Below are positions 34,763 through 44,666 of a DNA stretch of 49,181 nucleotides, one piece after another. Position numbers and translations under genes: made by a program. Positions within the stretch are counted from its first letter, which is position 1; each line of letters begins with the position of its first letter. Location: the NCBI GenBank assembly GCA_020073545.1, contig JAIQEZ010000021.1, forward strand, positions 1 through 49,181. The letters are read 5' to 3'. The notes under the pieces were generated by a model, which had not been told where the DNA came from, did not search any database, and saw nothing but the letters and a program-made list of their open reading frames with translations. The DNA is from Terriglobia bacterium (GTDB lineage: Bacteria; Acidobacteriota; Terriglobia; UBA7540).

Positions 34763-35662
34763 TCACAGCGCGTGGATGCGAATCGACCCGCCGCTGGTAT
34801 GCAGGCGCAGGGTTTCTCCGCCGGAACCAATCGACCCGTGCATGCTGGAAGTTGAGATCGTACCCACCACGCGCACGGGCAAGTCGCTCGAAACCGCGCC
34901 GCCGGAAGTTGAGGCGTCGACATTCAAATTGGCGGAAGGGTCAATCGCCACCTCGATCGAACCGCCGGAAGTCTCCAGCTCTCCGCCGTGCGCATTGCCG
35001 CGGCTGTAACTGGCTCGAATCGGCCCGCCGGAAGTCTTGGCCTCCAGGTAGCCCGTAACGCGACCGACGCGGATCCCTCCACCGCTGGTGTGGGCCCGCA
35101 GGCTGCCTTCGACCGCCTCCACGTCGATCCCACCCCCGGAGGTTTCCACGTGCGCGTCGCCCGTCACCTCGCGGATATGAATCGAACCTCCGGAAGTATG
35201 CGCCTGCAGGGGTCCGTTCAACCCCGTGACTTCGATGGAGCCTCCCGAGGTTTTCAGACTGGATTCGCCGCGCAGGCCGAAGAGTTTGATACCCCCGCCG
35301 CCGGTGCGAATCTCCGTGCGCGTTTCCGCCGGCACCTCGACTTCAAAGTGCAAGGAGACGTTGTGCGCCCAACCGAACTCGTGTTTGTGCCGAGCCGTCA
35401 CGCGTGCCAGCCCCGCGCCGGCTGCGAAGTTGAAATCAAACTCGCTGTTCAGATCGTTCCGGTTCGAAGTGATGACCAGGTGCGCGCCCGAGTGCGAAGT
35501 GCCCGTCACGGAAACGCTTCCCGCATCCGAATCCAGAATAAACTGGCCCTTGGGCTGGAGCTCCAGAGTCTTCTCGATGCGAGACTCCGCCGTAGCCGGG
35601 ATCGCCGCGAACGCTAGAGACAGCGCCGCGACCATCAGGCCCAGGACCCGATGATTTCTCAT
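34763..35662 (-). CDS. DUF4097-type surface beta-repeat protein (TSGGS repeats)
   Basis: This is a 299-residue exported protein (signal peptide MRNHRVLGLMVAALSLAFA-AIPATA). ATG 35662 has GGAGGAGAAC upstream. It carries seven repeats of about 20 residues: KTSGGSIEV, HTSGGSIHI, ETSGGGIDV, HTSGGGIRV, KTSGGPIRA, ETSGGSIEV and HTSGGSIRI, so Ser or Gly replaces the Asp seen in the neighbour's repeats. The N-terminal ~110 residues (LDSDAGSVSVTGTSHSGAHL, FNFAAGAGLARVTARHKHEF) match the neighbour's layout. The pair is an ancient tandem duplication. A beta-helical surface protein is likely. Confidence 0.85.
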   Translation of the reverse strand: MRNHRVLGLMVAALSLAFAAIPATAESRIEKTLELQPKGQFILDSDAGSVSVTGTSHSGAHLVITSNRNDLNSEFDFNFAAGAGLARVTARHKHEFGWAHNVSLHFEVEVPAETRTEIRTGGGGIKLFGLRGESSLKTSGGSIEVTGLNGPLQAHTSGGSIHIREVTGDAHVETSGGGIDVEAVEGSLRAHTSGGGIRVGRVTGYLEAKTSGGPIRASYSRGNAHGGELETSGGSIEVAIDPSANLNVDASTSGGAVSSDLPVRVVGTISTSSMHGSIGSGGETLRLHTSGGSIRIHAL

Positions 35663-36110
35663 GTTCTCCTCCTGCTGAAGACCTGCAGCCGGTCAGTGGG
35701 CTTCGTCCGGCGGTCCGAGTTTGCGAGCCCAGTGTGGAACCGACGGGCGGGCGCTCGGGGGGCGCCACTCTTCGAAACTGACCCTCTCCAGAAAGCCTTC
35801 ATGATTTGTTACGTTAGACGGGCGTCCCGAGTTCCGGATAGCAGGGGTTCGGCGTGAAAGTGGGGCCGTCCCTTGGGGCGGAAGATCTCAGGCCCGCCCC
35901 CCGGCGGAATCGCGAGTGGCGCCGACAGCGCTCTCTATGTCGGCGACCGTTGGGAACCCACCCAGGCCTCCCCAGTTTCCAGGCCACAGCATCGTTAACC
36001 GGCGCATACATCCAAGGCAAGGCAATGTATGCGCCACTCGCGATGAGCTTGAGGACGGTTGACCAGTGAGCGGACTCTTTGCTGTGAGGACGTCCCGCGC
36101 CGCGCGGTCT
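35663..36110. other. About 450 bp without a recognised gene
   Basis: This lies between the second and third DUF4097-like genes. Short open frames on both strands lack codon or family support. It should contain the promoter for the 34763-35662 gene. Nothing structural was identified. Confidence 0.5.
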
Positions 36111-36800
36111 TCAATAGACGCTGCTGTAAACGTACACCCCACCCATGCGAACCCGTACGCTGATATCCTGGTCACCGTCGGAATTCCAGAACACAATCTT
36201 CCGCCCGAAGCCGGCGCTGTCTTCCCCGTGCAGGTCGCTTTGCACGTAACCCAGAAACGACCGTGCATTGAGGGAGCGCAGGCGATAGATCGAGGGTACG
36301 TTGATTTCCACGTCGCCGTAGTTGACGTGAATGTCCTGCTTGCCTACCAGGCCGCTCGTGCGCACATCGCCGTCCACACATTTCAAAACCAGGTTGGCGT
36401 CGTAAGGCATGTGGATGCGAAAGTTCACGGAGAGCTTCGACTCGCCGCGAAACGGCCGCCACAATCGGCGCGGAGGATAGAGGGTGCGCAGCGAAACTCG
36501 TTTGTCCTTTCCCTCCAGCGCCACTTGCACCCGGTCGTAAAGCGCCTGGGCTTTTTGCGCATCCTTGGCCTGCACGACCTTCTCGGCCTTGATTTCCAGG
36601 CGGGGCTCTTCCCAGCCTTCCACCCAGAGGTCGCCCACGCGCGCGTCGATCACGAGGGTGCCGAAGGAAAACATCCGCACGGAATAATGGAGGGTTTTGT
36701 TGAACTCGTCGGCGTGCAACGAGACCGGGACGAGGAGCAGCAACACGCAGAGCGGGCAGAGAAGCAGGGCGAGAAATAGAAATTTCCCCTGACCTTTCAC
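36111..36800 (-). CDS. DUF4097-like exported beta-rich protein
   Basis: This is a 229-residue exported protein. The N-terminus has a long hydrophobic signal segment (FLFLALLLCPLCVLLLLVPV, ending SLHA). The mature part has the strand pattern of the DUF4097 group: FGTLVIDARVGDLWVEGWEE, RLEIKAEKVVQAKDAQ, DKRVSLRTLYPP, FRIHMPYDANLVLKCVDGDV, then KQDIHVNYGDVEIN and IVFWNSDGDQDISVRVRMGG. It lacks the regular TSGG repeat of the two neighbours but shares the DGDVRTSG-type turn once. It is the third gene of a surface-protein cluster on the same strand. Function unknown. Confidence 0.75.
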   Translation of the reverse strand: MKGQGKFLFLALLLCPLCVLLLLVPVSLHADEFNKTLHYSVRMFSFGTLVIDARVGDLWVEGWEEPRLEIKAEKVVQAKDAQKAQALYDRVQVALEGKDKRVSLRTLYPPRRLWRPFRGESKLSVNFRIHMPYDANLVLKCVDGDVRTSGLVGKQDIHVNYGDVEINVPSIYRLRSLNARSFLGYVQSDLHGEDSAGFGRKIVFWNSDGDQDISVRVRMGGVYVYSSVY

Positions 36801-37061
36801 ACCACGATGTTACGTCCGGGAAAAAGATGGCGTCAACCCAGAATGGAATCCCCAGGGGGTTTATCACCCACTGGGTTCTGACCTCCGGAGGGTCTTCAGC
36901 GCGTTGGAAGCCGCTATAAGTAATGGCCTTGGAGAATCTGAGGCTATTGGGAAGGTCCCAAAACGCGCGTCCGGGCTCAGGCTAATTCGCTGTTCGGCCG
37001 ATTAAAGTCAGAGAGTCAGTATGAATGGAACCGTAGAGGGTGGAGGTTGCCCGGGCGCGAA

Positions 37062-39071
37062 ATGAAAAAAATCTTAGGGTGCTTCTGCGCATTCCTCGTA
37101 CTCGGAATGTCCACGCAGAGCTGGGCGCAGACCGACCTTTCCCAAGCCAGCCTCGAGCAACTGATGAATATCGAGGTGACGAGTGTTTCCAAGAAGGAAC
37201 AGAAGTTAACTCGGGTGGCAGCGGCGATTTCTGTAATCACCCAGGAGGACATCCGCCGGTCGGGGGCCAGGAATATCCCGGACCTTCTCCGCATGGTGCC
37301 GGGCATGGACGTGGCGCAGGCGGATGCGAACACCTGGGCGATCAGTGCCCGGGGGTTCAACGACACCTATGCCAACAAACTGCTGGTGATGATCGATGGC
37401 CGCAGTGTCTACGATCCCGCCATCGGAGGTGTCCTCTGGGACTTGCAGGACGTGCCGCTCGAAGACATCGATCGCATCGAGGTGATTCGCGGTCCGGGCG
37501 CCACGGTCTGGGGCGCCAACGCGGTGAATGGTGTCATCAATATCATCCTGAAGAGCGCCAAGTCTACTCAAGGCAGCCTGCTTAAGGCAGGAAGCGGGTC
37601 CAGCACCACCGCTCAGGGGCTCGTCCAATACGGCGGCAAGCTTCGTGGCCACGGTTTCTTTCGGCTCTTTGGGCAGTATTCCAACAACAGCAGCTCCACT
37701 TTCCCCTCCGGCGAACGTGCCGCGGATGGATGGCACATATCGCACGGGGGCTTCCGATCTGATTGGGACTTGACGAGGAAAGACTCTCTTATGGTGGAAG
37801 GAGACTTCTACAACAGTGACGAAGGCGAAACTCTAAACACGTTCCTGTCACTTACCCCTCCCTTCATGGCAACTTTCAACAGTCGCATTTTTGCCCGGGG
37901 CGGGAACATTCTGGGGCGTTGGGACCATAGGTTCTCAGACCGGTCCGAGACGTCGGTCCAGATGTATTACGACGGCGGGCGCCGTCAGCAGTACGGCCTT
38001 CACGAGGATCGTGAAACTCTGGATATCGACTTCAAACATCATGTAGCCATGGGGCCCCGCCAGGACCTGGTGTGGGGATTCGGCTACCGAGTCAATTCCT
38101 TCGATGTGCGACCAGGCTACGCGATCTCAATGATCCCTCCAGCCAGCGCCGATAAGCTCCTCAGCTCCTTTGTCCAGGACGAAGTCCGCCTCTCGGACTC
38201 CCTCTGGCTGACGCTCGGTTCGAAGTTTGAGCACAATGCTTACACGGGCTTCGAGTATGAACCCGGCGCACGCCTACTGTGGTCCCCCAGCAACCGCCAG
38301 GCCGCCTGGGCGGCGATCTCACGTGCCATCCGGCAACCTACTCTCGAGGATGTCGCAGTCCGTTACAACGCGGCGGCGTTTCCTGGCCCCGACGGCCTTG
38401 TCTCCCTCCTGAGTGTGTTCGGCAATCCCCGCTTCAAATCCGAAGAGCTTCTGGCTTATGAGGCAGGATATCGGGCCCAGGCCAGCCGCCGCATTTCCGC
38501 GGACGTCTCGGCCTTTTATAACATCTATGATCACCTCCGGACACATGAGCCTGTTGAACCCTTCCTCGAATCGAGTCCCTCTCCCCTGCACCTGGTAATT
38601 CCCAACGCGACCATGAACAAGATGCACGGCAATGCTTATGGCGTGGAACTCAGCTCAACCTTGAGAGTGTCGAGTTGGTGGAAGGTGAGTCCTGGATATG
38701 CGTGGCTCAAGATGAACCTACACGCTGACCGGGGGAGCCTGGATGCAGATTCCCTGCTGGATGTGGGCAATTCCCCACGACATCAATTTCAAATCCGCTC
38801 CAGCATTGATCTGCCCCGGCATTTTGAGTTTGACAGCGGTCTCTATTACGCCGGGCGCCTCAGCGCTCTGGGTGTTTCAAACCACGCGCGCGTCGATGCA
38901 CGCCTTGGCTGGCGACCTGCCCGCTCCTGGGAGCTGAGTGTTGTTGGCCAAAACCTCCTCGAGCCTCGGCACCTGGAGTTTGTCTACTACGCCAACACCG
39001 TCCAGTCCACTCAGATTCAGCGGAGCGTCTTTGGAGAGATTCGTTGGTGGTTCAACCCGCACTCGCAATGA
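37062..39071 (+). CDS. TonB-dependent receptor, first of the YfiR/kinase cluster
   Basis: This is an outer-membrane receptor of ~669 residues. The signal peptide (MKKILGCFCAFLVLGMSTQSWA) starts at ATG 37062; a TTG at 37047 is an alternative with GAGGG ahead of it. The N-terminal DLSQASLEQLMNIEVTSVSK segment is followed by the plug (IPDLLRMVPGMDVAQADANT, ISARGFNDTYANKLLVMIDG, RIEVIRGPGATVWGANAVNG). The barrel runs to a C-terminus near RWWFNPHSQ. Plug motifs of this type occur in siderophore and vitamin receptors as well as poorly defined ones. No carboxypeptidase-regulatory domain is present, unlike the large receptors. It is transcribed with three downstream genes. Confidence 0.92.
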   Translation: MKKILGCFCAFLVLGMSTQSWAQTDLSQASLEQLMNIEVTSVSKKEQKLTRVAAAISVITQEDIRRSGARNIPDLLRMVPGMDVAQADANTWAISARGFNDTYANKLLVMIDGRSVYDPAIGGVLWDLQDVPLEDIDRIEVIRGPGATVWGANAVNGVINIILKSAKSTQGSLLKAGSGSSTTAQGLVQYGGKLRGHGFFRLFGQYSNNSSSTFPSGERAADGWHISHGGFRSDWDLTRKDSLMVEGDFYNSDEGETLNTFLSLTPPFMATFNSRIFARGGNILGRWDHRFSDRSETSVQMYYDGGRRQQYGLHEDRETLDIDFKHHVAMGPRQDLVWGFGYRVNSFDVRPGYAISMIPPASADKLLSSFVQDEVRLSDSLWLTLGSKFEHNAYTGFEYEPGARLLWSPSNRQAAWAAISRAIRQPTLEDVAVRYNAAAFPGPDGLVSLLSVFGNPRFKSEELLAYEAGYRAQASRRISADVSAFYNIYDHLRTHEPVEPFLESSPSPLHLVIPNATMNKMHGNAYGVELSSTLRVSSWWKVSPGYAWLKMNLHADRGSLDADSLLDVGNSPRHQFQIRSSIDLPRHFEFDSGLYYAGRLSALGVSNHARVDARLGWRPARSWELSVVGQNLLEPRHLEFVYYANTVQSTQIQRSVFGEIRWWFNPHSQ

Positions 39072-39124
39072 AGAAGGTTAGGTTGTAGAAGGAAGCGCGC
39101 CGTTCGTCTGGGTGGCAAGGTCCT

Positions 39125-41176
39125 ATGGGAATACTAGGAGGCTGCAAAATCCGACGCGGAGGCGGTATCTTGGGCCCGCTCCTGCTGACTCTGGCCACGT
39201 CTGCCTTCGGCCAAACCCCGCCCAAGGATCTCGCGGAAGCCAGTCTGGAAGACCTGATGAGTATTAAGATCGAGACCGTCTATGGCGCCTCAAAACATCT
39301 GCAAAAGGTGACTCAGGCGCCGGCTTCCGTCACGATCGTGACGGCGGACGAGGTCCGTCGCTACGGCTACCGGACGCTAGGCGACGTCTTGAGAAGCGTA
39401 CCGGGCTTCTACGTAACTTATGACCGTAATTACGCCTATGCGGCGGTGAGGGGGGTCGGGCGCACAGGCGACTATAACTCCCGTATCCTCCTGCTGGTTG
39501 ATGGCCACCGGATGAATGACGATATCTATGAGACCGCCTCCCTGGGGACCGAGTTCCCAATCGATATTGACTTAGTTGAACGCATCGAGATAATCCGCGG
39601 CCCAAGCTCTTCCATCTATGGAAGTAGCGCGTTCTTCGCGGTCGTGAACATCATCACCAAGCGAGGCAGTCTCGCCCAAGGTCTTCAGGTTGCTGCGGCT
39701 GCTGCGGGCTACAACACGGGTTATACACGGGTCACTTACGGAGGGAAGTTCGGGCGGGGGTGGGAGGTCCTACTCTCGGGCAGCTTTTATGACAGCCACG
39801 GCCAAAAGAGGCTGTACTTTAAGGAGTTTGATACGCCGGAGACCAATCACGGCATCGCCCAGGACTGCGATCACGATAAGTTCGTCCAGGCTTTTGCCAA
39901 CCTATCTTACAGAGACCTGAGCCTGCGGGCGGTCTATGGGTTGCGGGACAAGGGAGTCCCAACAGCTTCCTACGACACGGTGTTCAACAATTCACGTTTG
40001 CAGACGACAGACGCGGCCGGATATGTTGACGTGGGCTATGCACATAAGTTCCCGAAGCAATTCGACCTCATTGCTCACGCCTACTTCGATAACTACACGT
40101 ATAGCGGAACGTATCCTTACAACAACCCTTCGGCCGCCGATTCTCAGGTGAATTTGAATAAGGACTACGGCAACGGCGCCTGGTGGGGTGAAGAAGTCAA
40201 ACTCTCCAAGCCGCTCTTCAGCAAGCACAGGCTGACTCTGGGTAATGAGTACCGAGACAACTTCCGGGAAACCCAGGAAAACTTCGACGCCGACCCATAT
40301 CATGTCTATCTTAACGACCATCGAGGTTCGGAGGTATGGGCCCTTTATGCTCAAGATGAATACTCCATTCGCAAGAATCTGCTCTTGAACGCGGGAGTCC
40401 GCTACGACCATTACAGCACCTTCGGCGGCACCGCGAATCCCCGCGCTGGGCTCATTTACAGTCCGCGCCAAGAAACCGCGCTGAAGTTTCTCTACGGCAC
40501 GGCCTTCCGAGCACCAAACGCCTTCGAGACGTTTTACCAATCTGGAGACTCGATGGCACCGAATCCCGATCTCCAGCCAGAGACCATTCGGACCGCGGAG
40601 TTTGTTGTTGAGCAGTATTTGGGCGACCACTATCGATTGAGTGGCAGCATCTTCCAGAACCGAATCGGCCATTTAATAGATCAGGTCACACTGCCCAGCG
40701 GCCTTCTACAGTTCCAAAATGTCAACTCGGTGCGGGCCGAAGGAACGGAACTGATTCTCGAACGTAAGTGGGCATCGGGGCTGGACGCGCAAGCCAGTTA
40801 CACCTACCAGCGCAGTGTGGACCAGCACACAAACCGGGTTCTGAATAACGTGCCCGCGCATCTGGTGAACGTCAACCTGCTGGTCCCTTTGATTCCCAAG
40901 AGGCCCACGGCACTAACGGCCGGCCTGGATTTTCACTACATTAGTTCGCGCCGCACGCTGGCCGGGAACACCGCCCCCGGCTTTGTCTTCACGAATCTAA
41001 CTTTGTTCAGCGAACGACTATTCAAACGGTTCGAACTTTCCGGAAGCATTTACAACCTGCTGGATTCGCGTTACGGATACCCAGGCGGCGGCGAGCATCT
41101 CGAGGATGTCATTTATCAGGACGGAAGAAACGTGCGTTTGAAGCTGGCCTACACGTTTGGCGGCCACGAAAAGTAG
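39125..41176 (+). CDS. TonB-dependent receptor, second of the YfiR/kinase cluster
   Basis: This is a 683-residue outer-membrane receptor with signal peptide ending ATSAFGQ. The opening DLAEASLEDLMSIKIETVYG matches the start of the preceding receptor (DLSQASLEQLMNIEVTSVSK), so the two are related. Plug: RTLGDVLRSVPGFYVTYDRN, AYAAVRGVGRTGDYNSRILL and RIEIIRGPSSSIYGSSAFFA. The barrel ends LRLKLAYTFGGHEK-like with strand-typical alternation. It is 53 bp from the previous gene. Ligand is unknown; the neighbours suggest it feeds a signalling pathway rather than simple uptake. Confidence 0.92.
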   Translation: MGILGGCKIRRGGGILGPLLLTLATSAFGQTPPKDLAEASLEDLMSIKIETVYGASKHLQKVTQAPASVTIVTADEVRRYGYRTLGDVLRSVPGFYVTYDRNYAYAAVRGVGRTGDYNSRILLLVDGHRMNDDIYETASLGTEFPIDIDLVERIEIIRGPSSSIYGSSAFFAVVNIITKRGSLAQGLQVAAAAAGYNTGYTRVTYGGKFGRGWEVLLSGSFYDSHGQKRLYFKEFDTPETNHGIAQDCDHDKFVQAFANLSYRDLSLRAVYGLRDKGVPTASYDTVFNNSRLQTTDAAGYVDVGYAHKFPKQFDLIAHAYFDNYTYSGTYPYNNPSAADSQVNLNKDYGNGAWWGEEVKLSKPLFSKHRLTLGNEYRDNFRETQENFDADPYHVYLNDHRGSEVWALYAQDEYSIRKNLLLNAGVRYDHYSTFGGTANPRAGLIYSPRQETALKFLYGTAFRAPNAFETFYQSGDSMAPNPDLQPETIRTAEFVVEQYLGDHYRLSGSIFQNRIGHLIDQVTLPSGLLQFQNVNSVRAEGTELILERKWASGLDAQASYTYQRSVDQHTNRVLNNVPAHLVNVNLLVPLIPKRPTALTAGLDFHYISSRRTLAGNTAPGFVFTNLTLFSERLFKRFELSGSIYNLLDSRYGYPGGGEHLEDVIYQDGRNVRLKLAYTFGGHEK

Positions 41177-41344
41177 GTCTCATGATTCAACGACCAAAAT
41201 CGGCGTACGGCAACGATACGGCAGCCACCACTCCGGAGTGCCCGTTGCACGATTTGTGGAGGTTCGCCCCCAGGCAATTCAGGATTGAAGGCGGGGAACA
41301 GGTACTTCACGGCCGGCCGGACCCCGCGTTCAGGCGATAATTCG

Positions 41345-41992
41345 ATGGCAGCATCAGGCCACAACGCTCCTTCAGCCCGCGCGAAAGTCGCGTTCCAGCG
41401 CAGCGTTGATGAACAGCTTTGCCACGACCGGCGTGTCTGGGTTCGTGACCGTTTCCTGGCTGGTGGTTTCCTACTTTTGGGCCTGGCCGGCATAGGCATT
41501 TTGGGTGCTGTCTCGGCGAGTGCCCAGGGTCCCAGCGAGTACCAGGTCAAGGCCGCATTTCTGTACAACTTCACGAAATTCATCGAGTGGCCCGCTGGAA
41601 CTTCCAGAGGTAACGGAGACCCCCTGAGGGTGTGTGTGATGGGCGAGGATCCTTTCGACCACGCTCTCGAGGAGGTGGTGAAAGGGAAGGACCTTAATGG
41701 CAAGACGTTTGAGGTTCGCCACGTCTCGAACGTTCAAGAGGCAAGGAGTTGCCAGGTCCTTTTTGTTGGTTCGTCGGAACGAAGCAAGGTGCGTTCCATC
41801 CTGGAGGGTTTGAAAGGCGCCAGCGTGCTCACCGTGGGCGACACCCCGGGTGATGCCAAACAGGGATGCATCATCGATTTTCTCATCGAAGACAGCAAGG
41901 TGCGGTTTGAGATCAATGTGGGCGCGGCCAATCTGGCAAGTCTGAAGGTCAGCTCGAAACTCCTGAGTCTGGCGAAGGTTGTGTGGAAGTGA
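41345..41992 (+). CDS. YfiR-family periplasmic protein
   Basis: This is a ~215-residue exported protein of the YfiR family (DUF4154). YfiR in Pseudomonas is the periplasmic repressor of the diguanylate cyclase YfiN. A hydrophobic segment (LAGGFLLLGLAGIGILGAVS) near residue 40 precedes SASAQ. The family core then follows: YQVKAAFLYNFTKFIEWP, LRVCVMGEDPFDHALEEVVKG, CQVLFVGSSERSK, LTVGDTPGDAKQGCIIDFLIE, INVGAANLASLKVSSKLLSLAK. ATG 41345 is taken as the start; a TTG at 41285 or a GTG nearer the signal segment are alternatives. The next gene encodes a CHASE8-like sensor kinase, the logical target. Confidence 0.9.
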   Translation: MAASGHNAPSARAKVAFQRSVDEQLCHDRRVWVRDRFLAGGFLLLGLAGIGILGAVSASAQGPSEYQVKAAFLYNFTKFIEWPAGTSRGNGDPLRVCVMGEDPFDHALEEVVKGKDLNGKTFEVRHVSNVQEARSCQVLFVGSSERSKVRSILEGLKGASVLTVGDTPGDAKQGCIIDFLIEDSKVRFEINVGAANLASLKVSSKLLSLAKVVWK

Positions 41993-42216
41993 TGCAGCGC
42001 GGTATGAATCATTTATTGACGAAGTGGCACGACCGGTCGGTGTGGCTGAAAAGGCTAGGCTCGAACATCTCGACCCGGATTTCAGGGCTCCTAAACGAGG
42101 CTCGCGATGTTGGCAGCGACAGGCGTGACCCCAAGGTTTCGCGGGGATCTAAGGGGAGGCCCAAAAGCGGTCGCTCGCTCAATGTGGGAAGGCCGACGGC
42201 AGGCTGCAAATAAGCG

Positions 42217-42864
42217 ATGTTCAAGAAGTTGCATTCTTCCCTCCAGCGCAAACTGCAAGTCATCATCATGGTGACGGTCGGGGCCGCATTGATTCTGGCC
42301 TGCGCGGCATTCCTCGCGTATGACCTTATCGTCTTCGGAGGCTCGATGCGGCGGGACCTTGAAACTCTCGCGGAGATCCTCGGGTCGAACAGCAATGCGG
42401 CGCTGACCTTCGGAGATCAGAAGGCGGCCAGGGAGCTCCTCTCAGGATTAAAGGCCAAGCAGCACATCCTGACCGCTTGCATCTATTCGTCCGACGGCAA
42501 GCCCTTCGCCATCTATCGACGGGCCGGCCTGAGCCAGGAATTTGTGGTGCCCCCGCCCGAACCCGGCGGGAGCAGGTTGACCTCTGACCGGCTGATCCTC
42601 TTTCATCGCATTATGCTCTACGATCAGCTCGTCGGAACCGTTTACTTTGAATCGGACTTGGAGGAAATCCGAGCGCGCCTCACCCGATTTGCTGGCATTG
42701 TGGCGATCGTTCTGCTTGGCACCTCACTGTTCGCATTCCTGCTCTCCTCCAAACTGCAGGGGGTGATCTCCAAGCCCATCTTGGAGCTTGCCCAGACCGC
42801 GCGGATGGTCTCAGCCGAAAAGGACATAGCGTCCGTGTCGTCAAGCGGAGCGACGACGAAGTAG
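42217..42864 (+). CDS. Sensor half of a CHASE8-like hybrid histidine kinase (5' part of a frameshifted gene)
   Basis: The frame encodes a first transmembrane helix ([20 protein letters not shown]), a periplasmic CHASE8-like domain ([50 protein letters not shown], then [20 protein letters not shown]), a second helix ([20 protein letters not shown]) and the beginning of HAMP ([19 protein letters not shown]). After codon 203 (GAC, 42823-42825) the frame drifts into [10 protein letters not shown]-stop. The next frame continues the HAMP domain without a gap, so one base appears missing. CHASE8 is the same sensor type used by YfiN, which fits the upstream YfiR gene. Confidence 0.85.
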   Translation: MFKKLHSSLQRKLQVIIMVTVGAALILACAAFLAYDLIVFGGSMRRDLETLAEILGSNSNAALTFGDQKAARELLSGLKAKQHILTACIYSSDGKPFAIYRRAGLSQEFVVPPPEPGGSRLTSDRLILFHRIMLYDQLVGTVYFESDLEEIRARLTRFAGIVAIVLLGTSLFAFLLSSKLQGVISKPILELAQTARMVSAEKDIASVSSSGATTK

Positions 42865-42869
42865 GGCGG

Positions 42870-44666
42870 TTGATCGACGGATTCAATGAAATGCTGGATC
42901 AGATCCAGGGGCGAGATCAGGAGCTCCAGAGACACCGGGAGAATCTGGAAGAACAGGTTATGGCGCGCACCGCCGAGCTGACTCAAATAAACGTCCAATT
43001 GGTCGACGCCAGAGATAGGGCGGAGGCTGCCAACCGCGCCAAAAGCGAGTTCTTGGCCAACATGAGCCACGAGATCCGGACTCCCATGAATGGAGTGATC
43101 GGCATGACGGAACTCGCCCTGGACACCGAGCTCACTCCTGAGCAGAGCGAGTACCTCAATTGGGTCAAGGTTTCCGCCGAATCGTTGATGGTGGTCATTA
43201 ACGATATTCTCGACTTTTCCAAGATCGAAGCCAGGAAACTCGATCTGGACCAGATCGTCTTCAACATAGAAAACTGTCTGGATGACACTCTCAAGTCTCT
43301 CGCGGTGCGGGCGCACCAGAAAGGACTGGAGCTGGTCAGCCACATCCTACCAGGCATCCCCGTCTATGTGACGGGGGACCCCACCCGCCTGCGGCAAATC
43401 ATCGTCAATTTAATCGGCAACGCTATCAAGTTCACTGACCATGGGGAGGTGCTGGCCAGCGTGGGGGAGGAGTCCCGTGAGGAAACCAGTGTGACGTTGC
43501 ACTTCGTTGTCACGGATACGGGCGTTGGGGTCCCTAAGGATAAGCAAGCCCTCATTTTCGAAGCCTTCACTCAGGCGGACGGTTCAGCCACGCGTAGGTT
43601 CGGGGGGACAGGCCTGGGCCTCACCATCTCATCACAATTAGTCAAGATGATGGGTGGTCGTATCTGGGTGGAAAGCGAAGAGGGCAAAGGCAGCGAGTTC
43701 CACTTCACCGCGCGATTCGGTTTGGCAAAAAGCCTCAAGGCAGAGTTGCCCTTGCCGCCTGCCGCCTGCCTGCAAGACCTCCGCGTGCTTGTGGTCGACG
43801 ATAATGTTACGAACCGGCTGATTCTCGCGGGACGGCTGAGCCGGTGGGGCTGCAACCCGACATCTGCGGAGAGCGGCGAAGCCGCTTTGGCGGCGCTGAA
43901 GCGGGCGGCGGAAGCCGGAGAGCCATTCTCTCTTATTTTGACTGACGCACAGATGCCGGGTATGGATGGCTTCGCTTTGGTGGAGCACATCCAGCACCAT
44001 CCGGAATTTTCCCGTCCGACGATCATGATGCTGACCTCGACGGGTCAGCATCTGGACGTCACTCGCTGCCGGGAATTAGGTGTCGCGGCCTACCTCGTCA
44101 AGCCCATCCGGGCGCACGAACTGCGCGATGCCTTGCTGGCCGTGATCAGTTTGAAGGTCCAGGAGGCCCCCCCGCAGGAGCTGGCGCGGCGTCAGAGTCC
44201 GGGCGAGGATCCACGGCCACAAAAAGGGCTTTGCATCCTGCTTGCAGAAGACAACGCGGTCAACCAATACTTTGCCCTACGGCTGCTTCAGAAGCAGGGC
44301 TATGAGGTTGTTTTGGCGGGCAGTGGACGCGAGGTGTTGGCCGCGCTCGAAAAGCGTACCTTCGACCTGATTCTGATGGATGTTCAGATGCCCGAAACGG
44401 ACGGGTTTGAGGCCACCGCAGCAATCCGGGAAAAGGAAAAAGCCACCGGCACGCATGTGCCCATCATTGCTATGACTGCCCATGCTATGGCCGGTGACCG
44501 GGAACGTTGCTTGGGCGCCGGCATGGACGACTACGTGTCGAAGCCCATCAGAAGCCAGGAGTTGTTCGCGGCCATTGCGGTGTTCGCCCCGGCGCCAGGC
44601 TCGCTTGGCGCGGAAAATCGGATCGACAAGAAAGAAAACGGCGTTGTTGACGAATCGGTTCCGTAG
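42870..44666 (+). CDS. Kinase half of the hybrid histidine kinase: HisKA, HATPase, two receiver domains
   Basis: This continues the split gene; homologous sequence actually starts at 42828 with [20 protein letters not shown] (end of HAMP). From TTG 42870: a coiled segment ([20 protein letters not shown]), HisKA with phospho-His67 in [19 protein letters not shown], and HATPase with the N-box [17 protein letters not shown]1 DTGVGVP and [10 protein letters not shown]. Receiver 1 ([14 protein letters not shown], phosphorylatable Asp in [13 protein letters not shown]) is followed by receiver 2 ([14 protein letters not shown], Asp in [13 protein letters not shown]). No output domain follows, so it is a phosphorelay hybrid kinase that needs a phosphotransfer partner elsewhere. 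Confidence 0.92.
   Translation: MIDGFNEMLDQIQGRDQELQRHRENLEEQVMARTAELTQINVQLVDARDRAEAANRAKSEFLANMSHEIRTPMNGVIGMTELALDTELTPEQSEYLNWVKVSAESLMVVINDILDFSKIEARKLDLDQIVFNIENCLDDTLKSLAVRAHQKGLELVSHILPGIPVYVTGDPTRLRQIIVNLIGNAIKFTDHGEVLASVGEESREETSVTLHFVVTDTGVGVPKDKQALIFEAFTQADGSATRRFGGTGLGLTISSQLVKMMGGRIWVESEEGKGSEFHFTARFGLAKSLKAELPLPPAACLQDLRVLVVDDNVTNRLILAGRLSRWGCNPTSAESGEAALAALKRAAEAGEPFSLILTDAQMPGMDGFALVEHIQHHPEFSRPTIMMLTSTGQHLDVTRCRELGVAAYLVKPIRAHELRDALLAVISLKVQEAPPQELARRQSPGEDPRPQKGLCILLAEDNAVNQYFALRLLQKQGYEVVLAGSGREVLAALEKRTFDLILMDVQMPETDGFEATAAIREKEKATGTHVPIIAMTAHAMAGDRERCLGAGMDDYVSKPIRSQELFAAIAVFAPAPGSLGAENRIDKKENGVVDESVP

Noticed and set aside
42820-42840. Programmed frameshift in the hybrid kinase
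   Set aside because: There is no slippery heptamer, no downstream pseudoknot visible, and a single missing base explains the two frames completely.
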